This document shows, in pieces, positions 26,939 to 34,892 of a stretch of DNA of 64,000 nucleotides (position 1 is its first letter; each line of letters starts with the position of its first letter). The notes below the pieces were generated by a model. The model worked only from the letters and a program-made list of their open reading frames with translations, was not told the DNA's origin and searched no databases. Position numbers and translations under genes: made by a program. Where the stretch lies: NCBI RefSeq assembly GCF_036322625.1, contig NZ_AP027266.1, forward strand, positions 623,001 to 687,000, given 5' to 3'. The DNA is from Roseicyclus marinus. Lineage in GTDB: Bacteria > Pseudomonadota > Alphaproteobacteria > Rhodobacterales > Rhodobacteraceae.

Positions 26939-27934
26939 TCAGATGGGGACGACCGTCGCCATGCCCCGGGCCAGCGCGGTTGTCACGATGGCATCGGCCA
27001 CGGCCAGATCCTGAAGACCGACGCCGGTGCCGTCGAAGAGCGTGATCTCGTCGGCGCTTTGGCGGCCCTTGTGGGTGCCGTTGATCACCGCGCCGATGGG
27101 GGTGACGCTGTCGGCATCGATCAGGCCCGAGGCGACGGCGTGTTGTGCCTCGCCGATGGTGACGCTCTGGGCGACCTCGTCACAGAAGACGGAGGCGCGG
27201 GCCAGAAGGGCGGCCTCCACCTCCTGCTTGCCCTTGGTGTCCGTGCCCATGCAGGCCAGGTGCGTGCCGGGCGAGACATGGTCGGCCAGAAGCGAGGGGG
27301 CGAAGCTGGAGGTGATGGTGATGATCACATCCGCGGCCCTCAGGCCCGGCAGGTCGACGGCGCGGAAGGGCAGGCCCATTTCCTCGGCCACGGCGGCGAG
27401 GCCCGGCAGCATCTCGGGGTGGTAGTTCCAGCCGATGACCTCGTCGAAAGCATGGGTTTCAAGGGCTGCGCGGAGCTGGAATTTCGCCTGGTGGCCCGCG
27501 CCGACCATGCCCAGCACCTTCGCGTCTTTCCGGGCCAGGTGCTTGATCGAGACGGAGGAGGCGGCCGCCGTCCTGAGCGCGGTCAGGAGATTGCCACCCA
27601 CCATCGCCTTGACCCGACCGCTGTCGGGATCGAAGAGGAAGACCGTCGATTGGTGATTGATCAGCCCGCGCCGTTCGAGGTTGTGGGGCCAGTAGCCCCC
27701 CGCCTTGAGGCCGAGCACACCGCCCGCCGCATCGAAGCCGCCCTTGAAGCCGTAAAGTGCATCCTCGTGGCCCAGCGCCTCGCGCACCACGGGGAAATTC
27801 ACCGCATCGCCCGAGGCCATGGCGGCGAAGACCTTTTCCACCGCGTCGAAGGAAGCTTGCCGCGTCAGGAGATCGGCAATCATCCCTTCCGGGACGATTG
27901 CCAGTTCATGGGCGGGGGTCTTGCCGCCATCCAT
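26939..27934 (-). CDS. bhcD: iminosuccinate reductase BhcD
   Basis: The 331-residue protein belongs to the ornithine cyclodeaminase/mu-crystallin family, with the Rossmann motif LGMVGAGHQAKFQLRAAL near residues 130-147 and the substrate segment LINHQSTVFLFDPDSGRVKA near 76-95. In the beta-hydroxyaspartate cycle BhcD reduces iminosuccinate to aspartate. Family alone would allow ornithine cyclodeaminase or ketimine reductase; the call depends on its place as last gene of a complete bhcABCD cluster. Its start lies two bases after the bhcC stop. Confidence 0.9.
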   Translation of the reverse strand: MDGGKTPAHELAIVPEGMIADLLTRQASFDAVEKVFAAMASGDAVNFPVVREALGHEDALYGFKGGFDAAGGVLGLKAGGYWPHNLERRGLINHQSTVFLFDPDSGRVKAMVGGNLLTALRTAAASSVSIKHLARKDAKVLGMVGAGHQAKFQLRAALETHAFDEVIGWNYHPEMLPGLAAVAEEMGLPFRAVDLPGLRAADVIITITSSFAPSLLADHVSPGTHLACMGTDTKGKQEVEAALLARASVFCDEVAQSVTIGEAQHAVASGLIDADSVTPIGAVINGTHKGRQSADEITLFDGTGVGLQDLAVADAIVTTALARGMATVVPI

Positions 27935-27936
27935 GC

Positions 27937-29100
27937 TCAATACGCCTTGCCGCGTGCGGAGACGGGCCAGACGACCTCGACCTTGCCGCCGCGCACGCCG
28001 ACATACCAGTCGTGGACGTTGCAGGTGGGATCGCAATGGCCGGGCACGAGGCGCAGCTTGTCGTTCACTTTCAGCACGCCCTCGGGGTCGGCCACGACGC
28101 CGTGTTCATCGGAGCATTTGACGTATTGCACGTCGGTGCGGCCGAAGATGACCGGCAGGCCGCTGTCGACCGATTGCGCCTTGAGGCCAGCATCGACGAT
28201 GGCCTTGTCGGCCTTGGCGTGGGACATGACGCTCGTCAGGATGAAGAGCGCGTTTTCCCATTCGCCCTGGTCGATGCGCTTGCCGTTTTGATCGAGGATG
28301 CGGCCGTAATCGGCATCCATGAAGGCGTAGGAGCCGCACTGGAGCTCGTTGTAGACGCCCGAGGTGCTTTCGAAATAATAGGAGCCGGTGCCGCCGCCGC
28401 CGACGATGTCGCACTCGAGCCCCTCGGCTTTGAGCGTGTCCACGGCGTCTTTCACCATGGCGACCGCGACCGCGATCTTGGCCTTGCGGTCTTCGTAGCT
28501 GTCCATGTGCTGCATCGCGCCCTGGTAGGCCTGGAGGCCCGCGAATTTCAGGCCCGGTGCGGCGTCGATGGCCTTGGCGATCTCGACGACGGCGGGCGTG
28601 GTGGTCACGCCGCAGCGGCCCGCGCCGCAGTCGATTTCGACGAGGCATTCGATCTGGGTGCCGTGCTTGACGGCAGCGGCCGACAGATCGGCGACATTGG
28701 CCACGTCATCGACGCAGCAGATGGTGCGCGCGCCGAGTTTCGGCATGCGGGCCAGGCGGTCGATCTTGGCGGGTTCGCGGACCTGGTTGGAGACGAGCAC
28801 ATCCTTGATGCCGCCGCGGGCGAAAACCTCGGCCTCGGACACCTTCTGGCAGCAGACGCCGCAGGCGCCGCCGAGTTCCACCTGGAGTTTCGCCACGTCG
28901 ACGGATTTGTGCATCTTGCCATGCACCCGGTGGCGCATCCCGTGGGCCTTGGCGTAATCGCCCATCTTCTTGATGTTCCGCTCGAGCGCGTCGAGGTCGA
29001 GGATCAGGCAGGGCGTCTGGATTTCGGCCTCGGGCATGCCGGGCAGGGCGGGGATGTCGTAGCCGACTTCGAGGGTTTCGATATCGATATGGTCTTTCAT
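27937..29100 (-). CDS. bhcC: beta-hydroxyaspartate aldolase BhcC
   Basis: The 387-residue PLP enzyme has the D-threonine-aldolase fold: an alanine-racemase-like N-terminal barrel with HRVHGKMHKSVDVAKLQ near residues 48-64, whose Lys binds PLP, and the metal-site tail VPGHCDPTCNVHDWYVGVRG near 350-369. BhcC joins glycine and glyoxylate to beta-hydroxyaspartate. The start at 29100 fits the family, though an in-frame ATG sits four codons upstream. A 157-base gap with hairpin repeats separates it from bhcB. Confidence 0.92.
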   Translation of the reverse strand: MKDHIDIETLEVGYDIPALPGMPEAEIQTPCLILDLDALERNIKKMGDYAKAHGMRHRVHGKMHKSVDVAKLQVELGGACGVCCQKVSEAEVFARGGIKDVLVSNQVREPAKIDRLARMPKLGARTICCVDDVANVADLSAAAVKHGTQIECLVEIDCGAGRCGVTTTPAVVEIAKAIDAAPGLKFAGLQAYQGAMQHMDSYEDRKAKIAVAVAMVKDAVDTLKAEGLECDIVGGGGTGSYYFESTSGVYNELQCGSYAFMDADYGRILDQNGKRIDQGEWENALFILTSVMSHAKADKAIVDAGLKAQSVDSGLPVIFGRTDVQYVKCSDEHGVVADPEGVLKVNDKLRLVPGHCDPTCNVHDWYVGVRGGKVEVVWPVSARGKAY

Positions 29101-29127
29101 GGTGCGTTCCATTTTTTGGTGCGGGAT

Positions 29128-29238
29128 GGTGGGTTTCACCCACCCTACGGGATTCGGATTTCGGGTCGTGTGAGGTGGGTTTCACCCACCCTGCGGGGGT
29201 TTTGATGCGGGCGTAGGGTGGGCAATCCTGCCCACCAT
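29128..29238. repeat. cluster of GGTGGG palindromic repeats in the bhcB-bhcC gap
   Basis: Two copies of GGTGGGTTTCACCCACC (29128-29144, 29174-29190) and one palindrome with stem GGTGGGCA/TGCCCACC and loop ATCC (29217-29236) lie within the bhc operon. The third, with flanks (29213-29238), is identical over 26 bases to 51785-51810. A further TGCCCACCAT follows at 29243-29252. They may act as mRNA hairpins or dispersed repeats. Confidence 0.75.
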
Positions 29239-29257
29239 GTTCTGCCCACCATTTGCC

Positions 29258-30223
29258 TTACATCCAGGGCAGCTTGCCCAGGTCGACATTGCCGCCGGTG
29301 ATGATCACGCCGACGCGCTTGCCGCGGAAGACCTCGGGGTTCTTGATGATCGTGGCCAGCGGCACGGCGCAGCTGGGTTCCATCACGATCTTCATCCGTT
29401 CCCAGGTCAGGCGCATGGCGTCGATGATTTCCTGCTCGCTGGCGGTCAGGATATCGGTGACGTGCTGCGAGACGAAATGCCAGGTGTTTTCCTTGAGCGG
29501 CACCTTGAGCCCGTCGGCGATGGTGTTGGGCGCGTCATCGGCGATGATGTGGCCCGCCTTGAACGAGCGGTAGGCGTCATCGGCCTGTTCGGGTTCGGCG
29601 GCGTAGATTTCCACATGCGGCGCGATGTTGGACAGCGTCAGGCAGCAGCCCGAGACCATGCCGCCGCCGCCGATGGGGGCGATCACGGCATCGAGGCCTT
29701 CGACCTGTTCCATCAGCTCGCGCGAGCAGGTGGCCTGTCCCGCGATGACGCGGGGGTCGTTGTAGGGATGGACGAAATCGGCCCCGGTGCGGGCGTGCAC
29801 CTCGGCAAAGACGGCTTCGCGCGAGGTGGTCGAGGGTTCGCATTCGGTGATCGTGCCGCCATAGCCGCGCACGGCGGCCTTTTTCGCCTCGGGGGCGGTG
29901 CGGGGCATGACCACGTGGCAGGGGATGCCGCGACGCCCTGCGGCATAGGAGAGTGACAGCGCGTGGTTGCCCGAGCTGTGCGTCGCAACACCCTTGGCCG
30001 CCATCTCCTCGGACAGGCCGAAGACGGCATTGGAGGCGCCGCGCACCTTGAAGGCGCCGGCTTTCTGGAAGTTCTCGCATTTGAAGAACAGGTCCGCGCC
30101 GGTCAGTTCGTTCATGAATTGCGAGGTCAGGACGGGCGTGCGGTGGATGTAGGGCTTGATCCGCTCATGGGCGGCCAGCACGTCGTCATAGGTCGGGATA
30201 TGGCTCTCGATCGCGTCTTTCAT
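29258..30223 (-). CDS. bhcB: beta-hydroxyaspartate dehydratase BhcB
   Basis: The 321-residue PLP enzyme is of the serine/threonine dehydratase type: FFKCENFQKAGAFKVRGASN near residues 46-65, with the PLP Lys in KVRG, HSSGNHALSLSYAAGRRG near 82-99, and the phosphate cup GGGGMVSGCC near 177-186. BhcB removes water from beta-hydroxyaspartate to give iminosuccinate. A threonine dehydratase would fit the family alone; context decides. A GAGGGGAAG ribosome site precedes the start, and 10 bases separate it from bhcA. Confidence 0.92.
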   Translation of the reverse strand: MKDAIESHIPTYDDVLAAHERIKPYIHRTPVLTSQFMNELTGADLFFKCENFQKAGAFKVRGASNAVFGLSEEMAAKGVATHSSGNHALSLSYAAGRRGIPCHVVMPRTAPEAKKAAVRGYGGTITECEPSTTSREAVFAEVHARTGADFVHPYNDPRVIAGQATCSRELMEQVEGLDAVIAPIGGGGMVSGCCLTLSNIAPHVEIYAAEPEQADDAYRSFKAGHIIADDAPNTIADGLKVPLKENTWHFVSQHVTDILTASEQEIIDAMRLTWERMKIVMEPSCAVPLATIIKNPEVFRGKRVGVIITGGNVDLGKLPWM

Positions 30224-30233
30224 GGTCTTCCCC

Positions 30234-31424
30234 TCATTCGGCGGCCAGCGCCACGGGCGCGGCGGTGGTGCGGTAGATCTCTTGCGCGGCGGCGACGCCC
30301 GAGCCGAGGCGGATGTCGAGACCCAGATCGGCCATGGCCATTTCGACCGTGGCGAGGCCCGAGAGCATCATCGCGTCCGTCAGGCTGCCCAGGTGGCCGA
30401 TGCGGAAGACCTTGCCCGCGACCTGGCCCAGGCCCGCACCGAAGGCCATGCCGTAGCGGCGGCTGGCATGGGTGACGATGCGGCCCGCGTCGAAGCCTTC
30501 GGGGGTGCGGATCGCGCTGACCGTGTCGGAATAGAGATCGGGGCGGGCGGCACAGAGCTCCATCCCCCAGGCGGCGACGGCGGCGCGCACGCCCGAGGCG
30601 ATGCGGGTGTGGCGGGCGAAGACATTGTCGAGACCTTCGTCCATCAGCATGTCGGAGGCGACCTTGAGCCCGTGCAGGAGGCCCACGGCAGGCGTGTAGG
30701 GATAGCCGTTGACGGCGTAGCCCTTCACCATGTCGCGGATGTCGAAATAGGTGCGGGGCAGGCCGCCGGTTTCGACGGCAGCCATCGCCTTGGGCGAGAA
30801 GGCCGCGATGCCGAGGCCCGCGGGCAGCATGAAGCCCTTTTGGCTGCCGGTGACGGCCACGTCGATCTTCCAGCCGTCGAATTCGAAGGGCATGGAGCCG
30901 ATGGAGCTGACGCCGTCGACGAAGAGAAGCGCGGGGTGTTTGGCCGCATCCATGGCGCGGCGCACGCCCGCGATATCGGAGCGGACGCCGGTCGCGGTCT
31001 CGTTATGGGTGGCGAGAACGGCCTTGATCTTGTGCGACGTGTCGGCGGTGAGGATCTCCTCGAACCGCGCGGTGGGGATGCCTTCGCCCCAGGGGGTTTC
31101 GACGATCTCCACGATCAGTCCATGGCGCTGGCACATGTCGATCCATTTCTGGGAGAACATGCCGTTGCGCGCGGCAAGGACCGTATCGCCGGGGTTGAGC
31201 GTGTTGGTAATGGCCGTTTCCCAACCGCCGGTGCCGGTGGAGGGGAAGAGGAACACCTCGGCGACGCTGGAGCGGATCACGCGCTTCACCCCGTTGCGGG
31301 CGGGGTGGAGGATGTCCTTGAACAGGTCGGAGCGGTGGTCGATCGTCGGCATGTCGCAGGCCCGGCGCAGGCTTTCGGGCATGTTGGTCGGGCCGGGAAT
31401 GAAGACCGGGTTTTGCAGGCTCAT
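30234..31424 (-). CDS. bhcA: L-aspartate--glyoxylate aminotransferase BhcA
   Basis: The 396-residue class V aminotransferase resembles serine-glyoxylate transaminases: IPGPTNMPESLRRACDMPTI near residues 9-28, STGTGGWETAITNTL near 62-76, THNETATGV near 139-147, FVDGVSSIGSMPFEFDGWKID near 168-188, and the PLP Lys in TGSQKGFMLPAGLG. It converts glyoxylate to glycine with aspartate as donor, yielding oxaloacetate. It is the first gene of the operon, reading away from bhcR. Confidence 0.92.
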   Translation of the reverse strand: MSLQNPVFIPGPTNMPESLRRACDMPTIDHRSDLFKDILHPARNGVKRVIRSSVAEVFLFPSTGTGGWETAITNTLNPGDTVLAARNGMFSQKWIDMCQRHGLIVEIVETPWGEGIPTARFEEILTADTSHKIKAVLATHNETATGVRSDIAGVRRAMDAAKHPALLFVDGVSSIGSMPFEFDGWKIDVAVTGSQKGFMLPAGLGIAAFSPKAMAAVETGGLPRTYFDIRDMVKGYAVNGYPYTPAVGLLHGLKVASDMLMDEGLDNVFARHTRIASGVRAAVAAWGMELCAARPDLYSDTVSAIRTPEGFDAGRIVTHASRRYGMAFGAGLGQVAGKVFRIGHLGSLTDAMMLSGLATVEMAMADLGLDIRLGSGVAAAQEIYRTTAAPVALAAE

Positions 31425-31451
31425 CTGGGTCTCTCCTCATCTCTTGTGGCT

Positions 31452-31480
31452 AAGGTAGAGCGCGCGGGCCCTGCGCACAA
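31452..31480 (-). promoter_or_regulatory. predicted bhcABCD promoter
   Basis: On the minus strand, TTGTGC (31480-31475) and TACCTT (31457-31452) are separated by 17 bases, with transcription expected near 31445 and the bhcA start at 31424. A 23-bp palindrome abuts the -35 box upstream, a position typical for an activator. Confidence 0.5.
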
Positions 31481-31482
31481 TT

Positions 31483-31505
31483 TTTTTGAAAAGGTTTTTC
31501 AAAAA
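31483..31505. promoter_or_regulatory. perfect palindromic operator, bhcA-bhcR region
   Basis: TTTTTGAAAA and TTTTCAAAAA form a perfect 10-bp inverted repeat around GGT. Further TTTTTCA copies follow at 31530-31536, 31548-31554 and 31568-31574. IclR-family BhcR is known to bind the bhc promoter region in Paracoccus denitrificans; assigning this site to it is inference. Confidence 0.6.
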
Positions 31506-31521
31506 TGGTAGCGTAGGGGTA

Positions 31522-31548
31522 TTGCAATATTTTTCAGTGACTTATAAT
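31522..31548 (+). promoter_or_regulatory. predicted bhcR promoter
   Basis: TTGCAA (31522-31527) and TATAAT (31543-31548) face bhcR with a 15-base spacer, shorter than the 17 preferred. TTTTTCA motifs lie between and after the boxes, so a bound regulator would block this promoter, consistent with autoregulation. Confidence 0.45.
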
Positions 31549-31549
31549 T

Positions 31550-31564
31550 TTTCACATGGTGAAA
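31550..31564. promoter_or_regulatory. second inverted repeat TTTCAC-ATG-GTGAAA
   Basis: A perfect 6-bp inverted repeat around ATG lies immediately after the predicted bhcR -10 box, about 30 bases before bhcR. It shares the TTTCA half-site with the palindrome at 31483-31505. Confidence 0.5.
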
Positions 31565-31595
31565 GAGTTTTTCACTGCACCGCAGCGAGGGTCAA

Positions 31596-32444
31596 ATGCG
31601 TGACGATCAAGCCGCCGATTCCGCCCGTTCCGGGGGCCAGCGCGCCCGGGGGCGCCCCAAGGCCTGGGAGGACAAGACCGACCAGAACACGATCAAATCG
31701 CTGGATCGGGCCATGGCGGTTTTCGAGCATCTGTCGGCCATGCCCGGTGCGACATTGTCGGAGCTGGCCGCCGAAACCGACCAGTCGCCTGCCACGACCT
31801 ATCGCATCCTGACCACGCTGGAGGCGCGGGGCCTCGTGGAATTCGAGGCAGGCGCGCAGCTGTGGCATATCGGGCCGCGCGCCTTCCTGATCGGGGCGCG
31901 CTATTTGCGGCGCACATCGGTGGTGGACCGGGCACGGCCGATCCTGCGCAAGCTGATGGAGGCGACGGGAGAGACCGCGAACCTTGGCATCGCGCGGGAG
32001 GCGCATGTGCTGTTCGTGAGCCAGGTGGAAAGCCATGCCTCGATCCGGGCTTTCTTTCCGCCGGGCACGCTGTCGCCCATGCATGCCTCGGGCATCGGCA
32101 AGGCGCTTTTGGCGCAGATGAGCGATGACCGGCTTTCGCGCTACATCGCGACCGCGCCCCTGGACCGGTTCACGGCGCGGACATTGACCGATCCGGGCGA
32201 TCTGCGCGCCGATCTGCAGGAGACGCGGGCGCGGGGCTATGCGATCGACGACGAGGAGAAGAACGAGGGGATGCGCTGCATCGCGGCCGCCGTTTTCGAC
32301 TGGAACGGGGAGGCGGTGGCGGGGCTGTCGGTATCGGGGCCGGTGAGCCGGGTTTCTGTGCGCGAGACGCCAAAGTTGGCCGAGGCGGTGGCGCGGGCGG
32401 CGGCGGACCTGTCGGCGGCGCTGGGCGCCGGGGCGCGGGGTTAG
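31596..32444 (+). CDS. bhcR: IclR-family regulator BhcR
   Basis: The 282-residue regulator has a basic N-terminal tail, a winged HTH (IKSLDRAMAVFEHLSAMPGA, then LSELAAETDQSPATTYRILT near residues 49-68), and an IclR effector domain with GRYLRRTS-like and SPMHASGIGKALLAQMSD segments (near 161-178). In P. denitrificans BhcR controls the bhc genes and responds to glyoxylate. It is divergent from bhcA over 171 bases. Its stop lies inside a 103-bp dispersed repeat. Confidence 0.9.
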   Translation: MRDDQAADSARSGGQRARGRPKAWEDKTDQNTIKSLDRAMAVFEHLSAMPGATLSELAAETDQSPATTYRILTTLEARGLVEFEAGAQLWHIGPRAFLIGARYLRRTSVVDRARPILRKLMEATGETANLGIAREAHVLFVSQVESHASIRAFFPPGTLSPMHASGIGKALLAQMSDDRLSRYIATAPLDRFTARTLTDPGDLRADLQETRARGYAIDDEEKNEGMRCIAAAVFDWNGEAVAGLSVSGPVSRVSVRETPKLAEAVARAAADLSAALGAGARG

Positions 32445-32545
32445 AGTGCGGCGCGTTCATTCGCATTCAAGCGCCGCACTCTGACCTTTTGATTTCGCAT
32501 GTCCGGGGAGCGCAAAACCGGTTCCCACTTTTGCGCGACATGCTC
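32443..32545 (-). repeat. 103-bp dispersed repeat, copy A
   Basis: This element matches 58098-58200 (opposite orientation) with about 93 of 103 positions identical and no gaps. The 49-base half 32497-32545 is identical in both. The other half holds a perfect 11-bp inverted repeat AGAGTGCGGCG / CGCCGCACTCT (32443-32453, 32472-32482). The identical half contains GCATGTC/GACATGC ends and resembles REP-like units of other alphaproteobacteria. Confidence 0.85.
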
Positions 32546-32549
32546 TGGG

Positions 32550-33425
32550 TCAGGCGGTCTGGGGCAGCGCGCTGTCGAGGCTGCGTTGCAGGATCGTGAG
32601 AAAGGCCTGGGCCGGGCGGATCATCGGCACGCGGGCCGGGCGCAGGACGCAGAGCTGCACATCGCCAAGCACCATGGGCAAGCGCCGGGTTTCGGGCGCA
32701 TCGCCCAGAAAGACGGTTTCGGGAAAGACGGCGATCCGGCCCGGTTGCGACAGAAGGTCCGCGACCTGTGCCGCGACAAGTGTCGTGGTCGTGCCGGGGT
32801 CGAGCCGGTGGCGGCGCAAGGCGTGGCTGAGGGCCGAGCGCGTGCCGGTGGGCGCAGGCGGCAGGAGCAGGCGCTGGTCCACCATGTCCCAGAGCGTCGT
32901 CGGCGCATGGGGATCGTGGCGGGCGCAATGGGCGGTGACGGGCACGCGGATGGCGTGGACCACCTCGACCGCGTCATCGGTTTCGGGATTGGTGAGGATC
33001 GCGAGATCTGCCTCGCGCCGATGGAGGGGCAGGGTGGTGTCATCGGTGACGAGCGTGACGGAGACGCCGGGGAAGGCATCCTCGAAGGCGCGCAGCGCTT
33101 GCAGGACAAGGCCCGCGCCGATGTCGGAGCCGAGGCAGATGTCGAGCGTGCCGCTGACGCCCTCGCGCAGGTGGCCAAGCTAGGCGCGCAGGTCGTCGAA
33201 GGCCACGAGGTGGCGGTCCAGCAGATTGAGCAGCAATTCGCCCGCCATGGTCAGCCGCACGCCCCCCGGCACGCGGTCGAAGACGGGCAGGCCCAATTCC
33301 TCTTCGAAGCTCTGGACGGAACGGTTGAGGGCGGAGGGCGAGATCGCGAGGTTCTCGGCCGCCTTTCGGATGGAGCCGGTGCGCTGGATCAGGCGGATCG
33401 CGCGGTAGATCTTGAGGTGGCGCAT
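32550..33425 (-). pseudogene. LysR-family regulator interrupted by an amber codon
   Basis: One reading frame of 292 codons encodes an LTTR, but TAG at 33182-33180 interrupts it after residue 81. Before the stop is a normal HTH (TGSIRKAAENLAISPSALNR, then FEEELGLPVFDRVPGGVRLT). After it the frame continues with LGHLREGVSGTLDICLGSDI and a full effector domain to TGA at 32550. There is no frameshift. A single C-to-T change from CAG would explain it. It diverges from urtA, so it probably once regulated urea uptake or a neighbouring function. Confidence 0.85.
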
Positions 33426-33442
33426 TGGCGCAGGTCCCGATG

Positions 33443-33463
33443 GTGGTGCAGAAATTGCACCAC
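33443..33463. promoter_or_regulatory. LysR-type box upstream of the interrupted regulator
   Basis: GTGGTGCA and TGCACCAC form a perfect 8-bp inverted repeat around GAAAT, including a T-N11-A core (33447-33459). It lies 18 bases upstream of the LysR gene start and is a plausible autoregulatory site. Its intactness contrasts with the broken regulator gene. Confidence 0.6.
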
Positions 33464-33507
33464 TCTGCCGTCAAATTAACGGCAGACAACACAGGGTCAA
33501 TCCGCGT

Positions 33508-33532
33508 TCACTTTGCTGCGGCAGCGAAGTGA
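33508..33532. promoter_or_regulatory. near-perfect palindrome upstream of urtA
   Basis: TCACTTTGCTGC and GCAGCGAAGTGA pair with one mismatch around a single G, ending 25 bases before the urtA start. It could be an operator or an mRNA hairpin in the leader. No clear -35/-10 pair was recognised between the two palindromes. Confidence 0.5.
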
Positions 33533-33557
33533 CTGCTTGTGAACCTGGGACCCAATT

Positions 33558-34823
33558 ATGAAAAAACTCCTTCTTGCCAGTGCGATGTCGGTTGCTTGCG
33601 CCCATGCTGCAAGCGCGGAAATCCGAGTCGGCATCCTCCATTCGCTGACCGGGACGATGGCAATCTCGGAAACCACGCTGCGCGATGTCATGCTGATGCT
33701 GATCGAACAGCAAAATGCCGCCGGTGGCTTGCTGGGGCAGGAGATCGTGCCGGTGGTCGTGGACCCGGCCTCGGATTGGCCGCTCTTTGCCGAGCGCGCG
33801 CGCGAATTGCTGACCGTGAACGAGGTCGACGTGATCTTTGGCGCATGGACCAGCGTGAGCCGCAAATCGGTGCTACCGGTTCTGGAGGAACTGAACGGGC
33901 TGATGTTCTACCCGGTGCAATACGAGGGCGAGGAATCGAGCCGCAACGTGTTCTACACCGGGGCCGCGCCGAACCAGCAGGCGATCCCGGCGGTGGATTA
34001 CTACCTGAACGAGCTGGGGGTCGAGGTCTTTGCCCTGCTCGGCACCGATTACGTCTATCCGCGCACGACGAACCGCATCCTGGAGCAATACCTGCTCGAT
34101 GCGGGCATTCCGCAGGAAAACATCTTCGTCAACTACACGCCCTTCGGTCAGTCGGATTGGTCGTCGATCGTGGCCGATGTCGTGGCGCTGGGCGCGGGCG
34201 GCCAGCAGGTCGGCGTGATCTCGACCATCAACGGCGATGCGAATGTGGGCTTTTACGCGGAACTGGCGGCGCAGGGCGTGTCTGCCGACGATATCCCGGT
34301 CGTGGCCTTTTCGGTCGGCGAAGAGGAACTGGCCGGGTTCGACACCGCGCCGCTGGCGGGCCATCTGGCGGCATGGAACTATTTCATGAGCGCCGATACG
34401 CCCGAGAACGAAGCCTTCATCGAAGCGTGGCACGCCTATATCGGCGATGAGGCCCGTCCGACGAACGACCCGATGGAAGCCCATTACATCGGCTTCAACA
34501 TGTGGGTGCAGGCGGTCGAGGCGGCGGGCACCACGGATGTGGATGCGGTGCGCGAGGCGATGTACGGCATCCAGGTGCCGAACCTGACCGGTGGCATCGC
34601 GGAAATGCTGCCCAACCATCACCTGACCAAGCCGGTTCTGATCGGGGAAATCCGGGCGGACGGACAGTTCGACATCATCAGCCAGACGGATCCCGTGCCG
34701 GGTGACGCCTGGACCGATTTCCTGCCGGAATCGGCGGTGCTGGAAAGCGATTGGCCGGGCCTGGGCTGCGGGATGTACAACACCCAGACCAACACCTGCG
34801 TGCAGATCCAGTCGAATTACTGA
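33558..34823 (+). CDS. urtA: urea ABC transporter substrate-binding protein
   Basis: The 421-residue periplasmic protein has a signal peptide (MKKLLLASAMSVACAHAASA) and the Leu/Ile/Val-binding-like fold. Urea-type signatures are VGILHSLTGTMAISETTLRD near residues 24-43, WTSVSRKSVLPVLEELNGLM near 97-116, and YPVQYEGEESSRNVFYTGAA near 118-137. It is first of five urt genes in the canonical order. Short-chain amide binding is an alternative. Confidence 0.93.
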   Translation: MKKLLLASAMSVACAHAASAEIRVGILHSLTGTMAISETTLRDVMLMLIEQQNAAGGLLGQEIVPVVVDPASDWPLFAERARELLTVNEVDVIFGAWTSVSRKSVLPVLEELNGLMFYPVQYEGEESSRNVFYTGAAPNQQAIPAVDYYLNELGVEVFALLGTDYVYPRTTNRILEQYLLDAGIPQENIFVNYTPFGQSDWSSIVADVVALGAGGQQVGVISTINGDANVGFYAELAAQGVSADDIPVVAFSVGEEELAGFDTAPLAGHLAAWNYFMSADTPENEAFIEAWHAYIGDEARPTNDPMEAHYIGFNMWVQAVEAAGTTDVDAVREAMYGIQVPNLTGGIAEMLPNHHLTKPVLIGEIRADGQFDIISQTDPVPGDAWTDFLPESAVLESDWPGLGCGMYNTQTNTCVQIQSNY

Positions 34824-34892
34824 GCCGATGCTTGCGGCGGGTGGCCCTGATCCCTGGGCCGCCCGCACCCCTTTTTTCCGAGCAGTTGCAGA

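Noticed and set aside
33180-33182. Amber codon as selenocysteine or pyrrolysine recoding
   Set aside because: UAG is not used for selenocysteine, pyrrolysine genes are not expected here, and LysR proteins have no such residue at this position.
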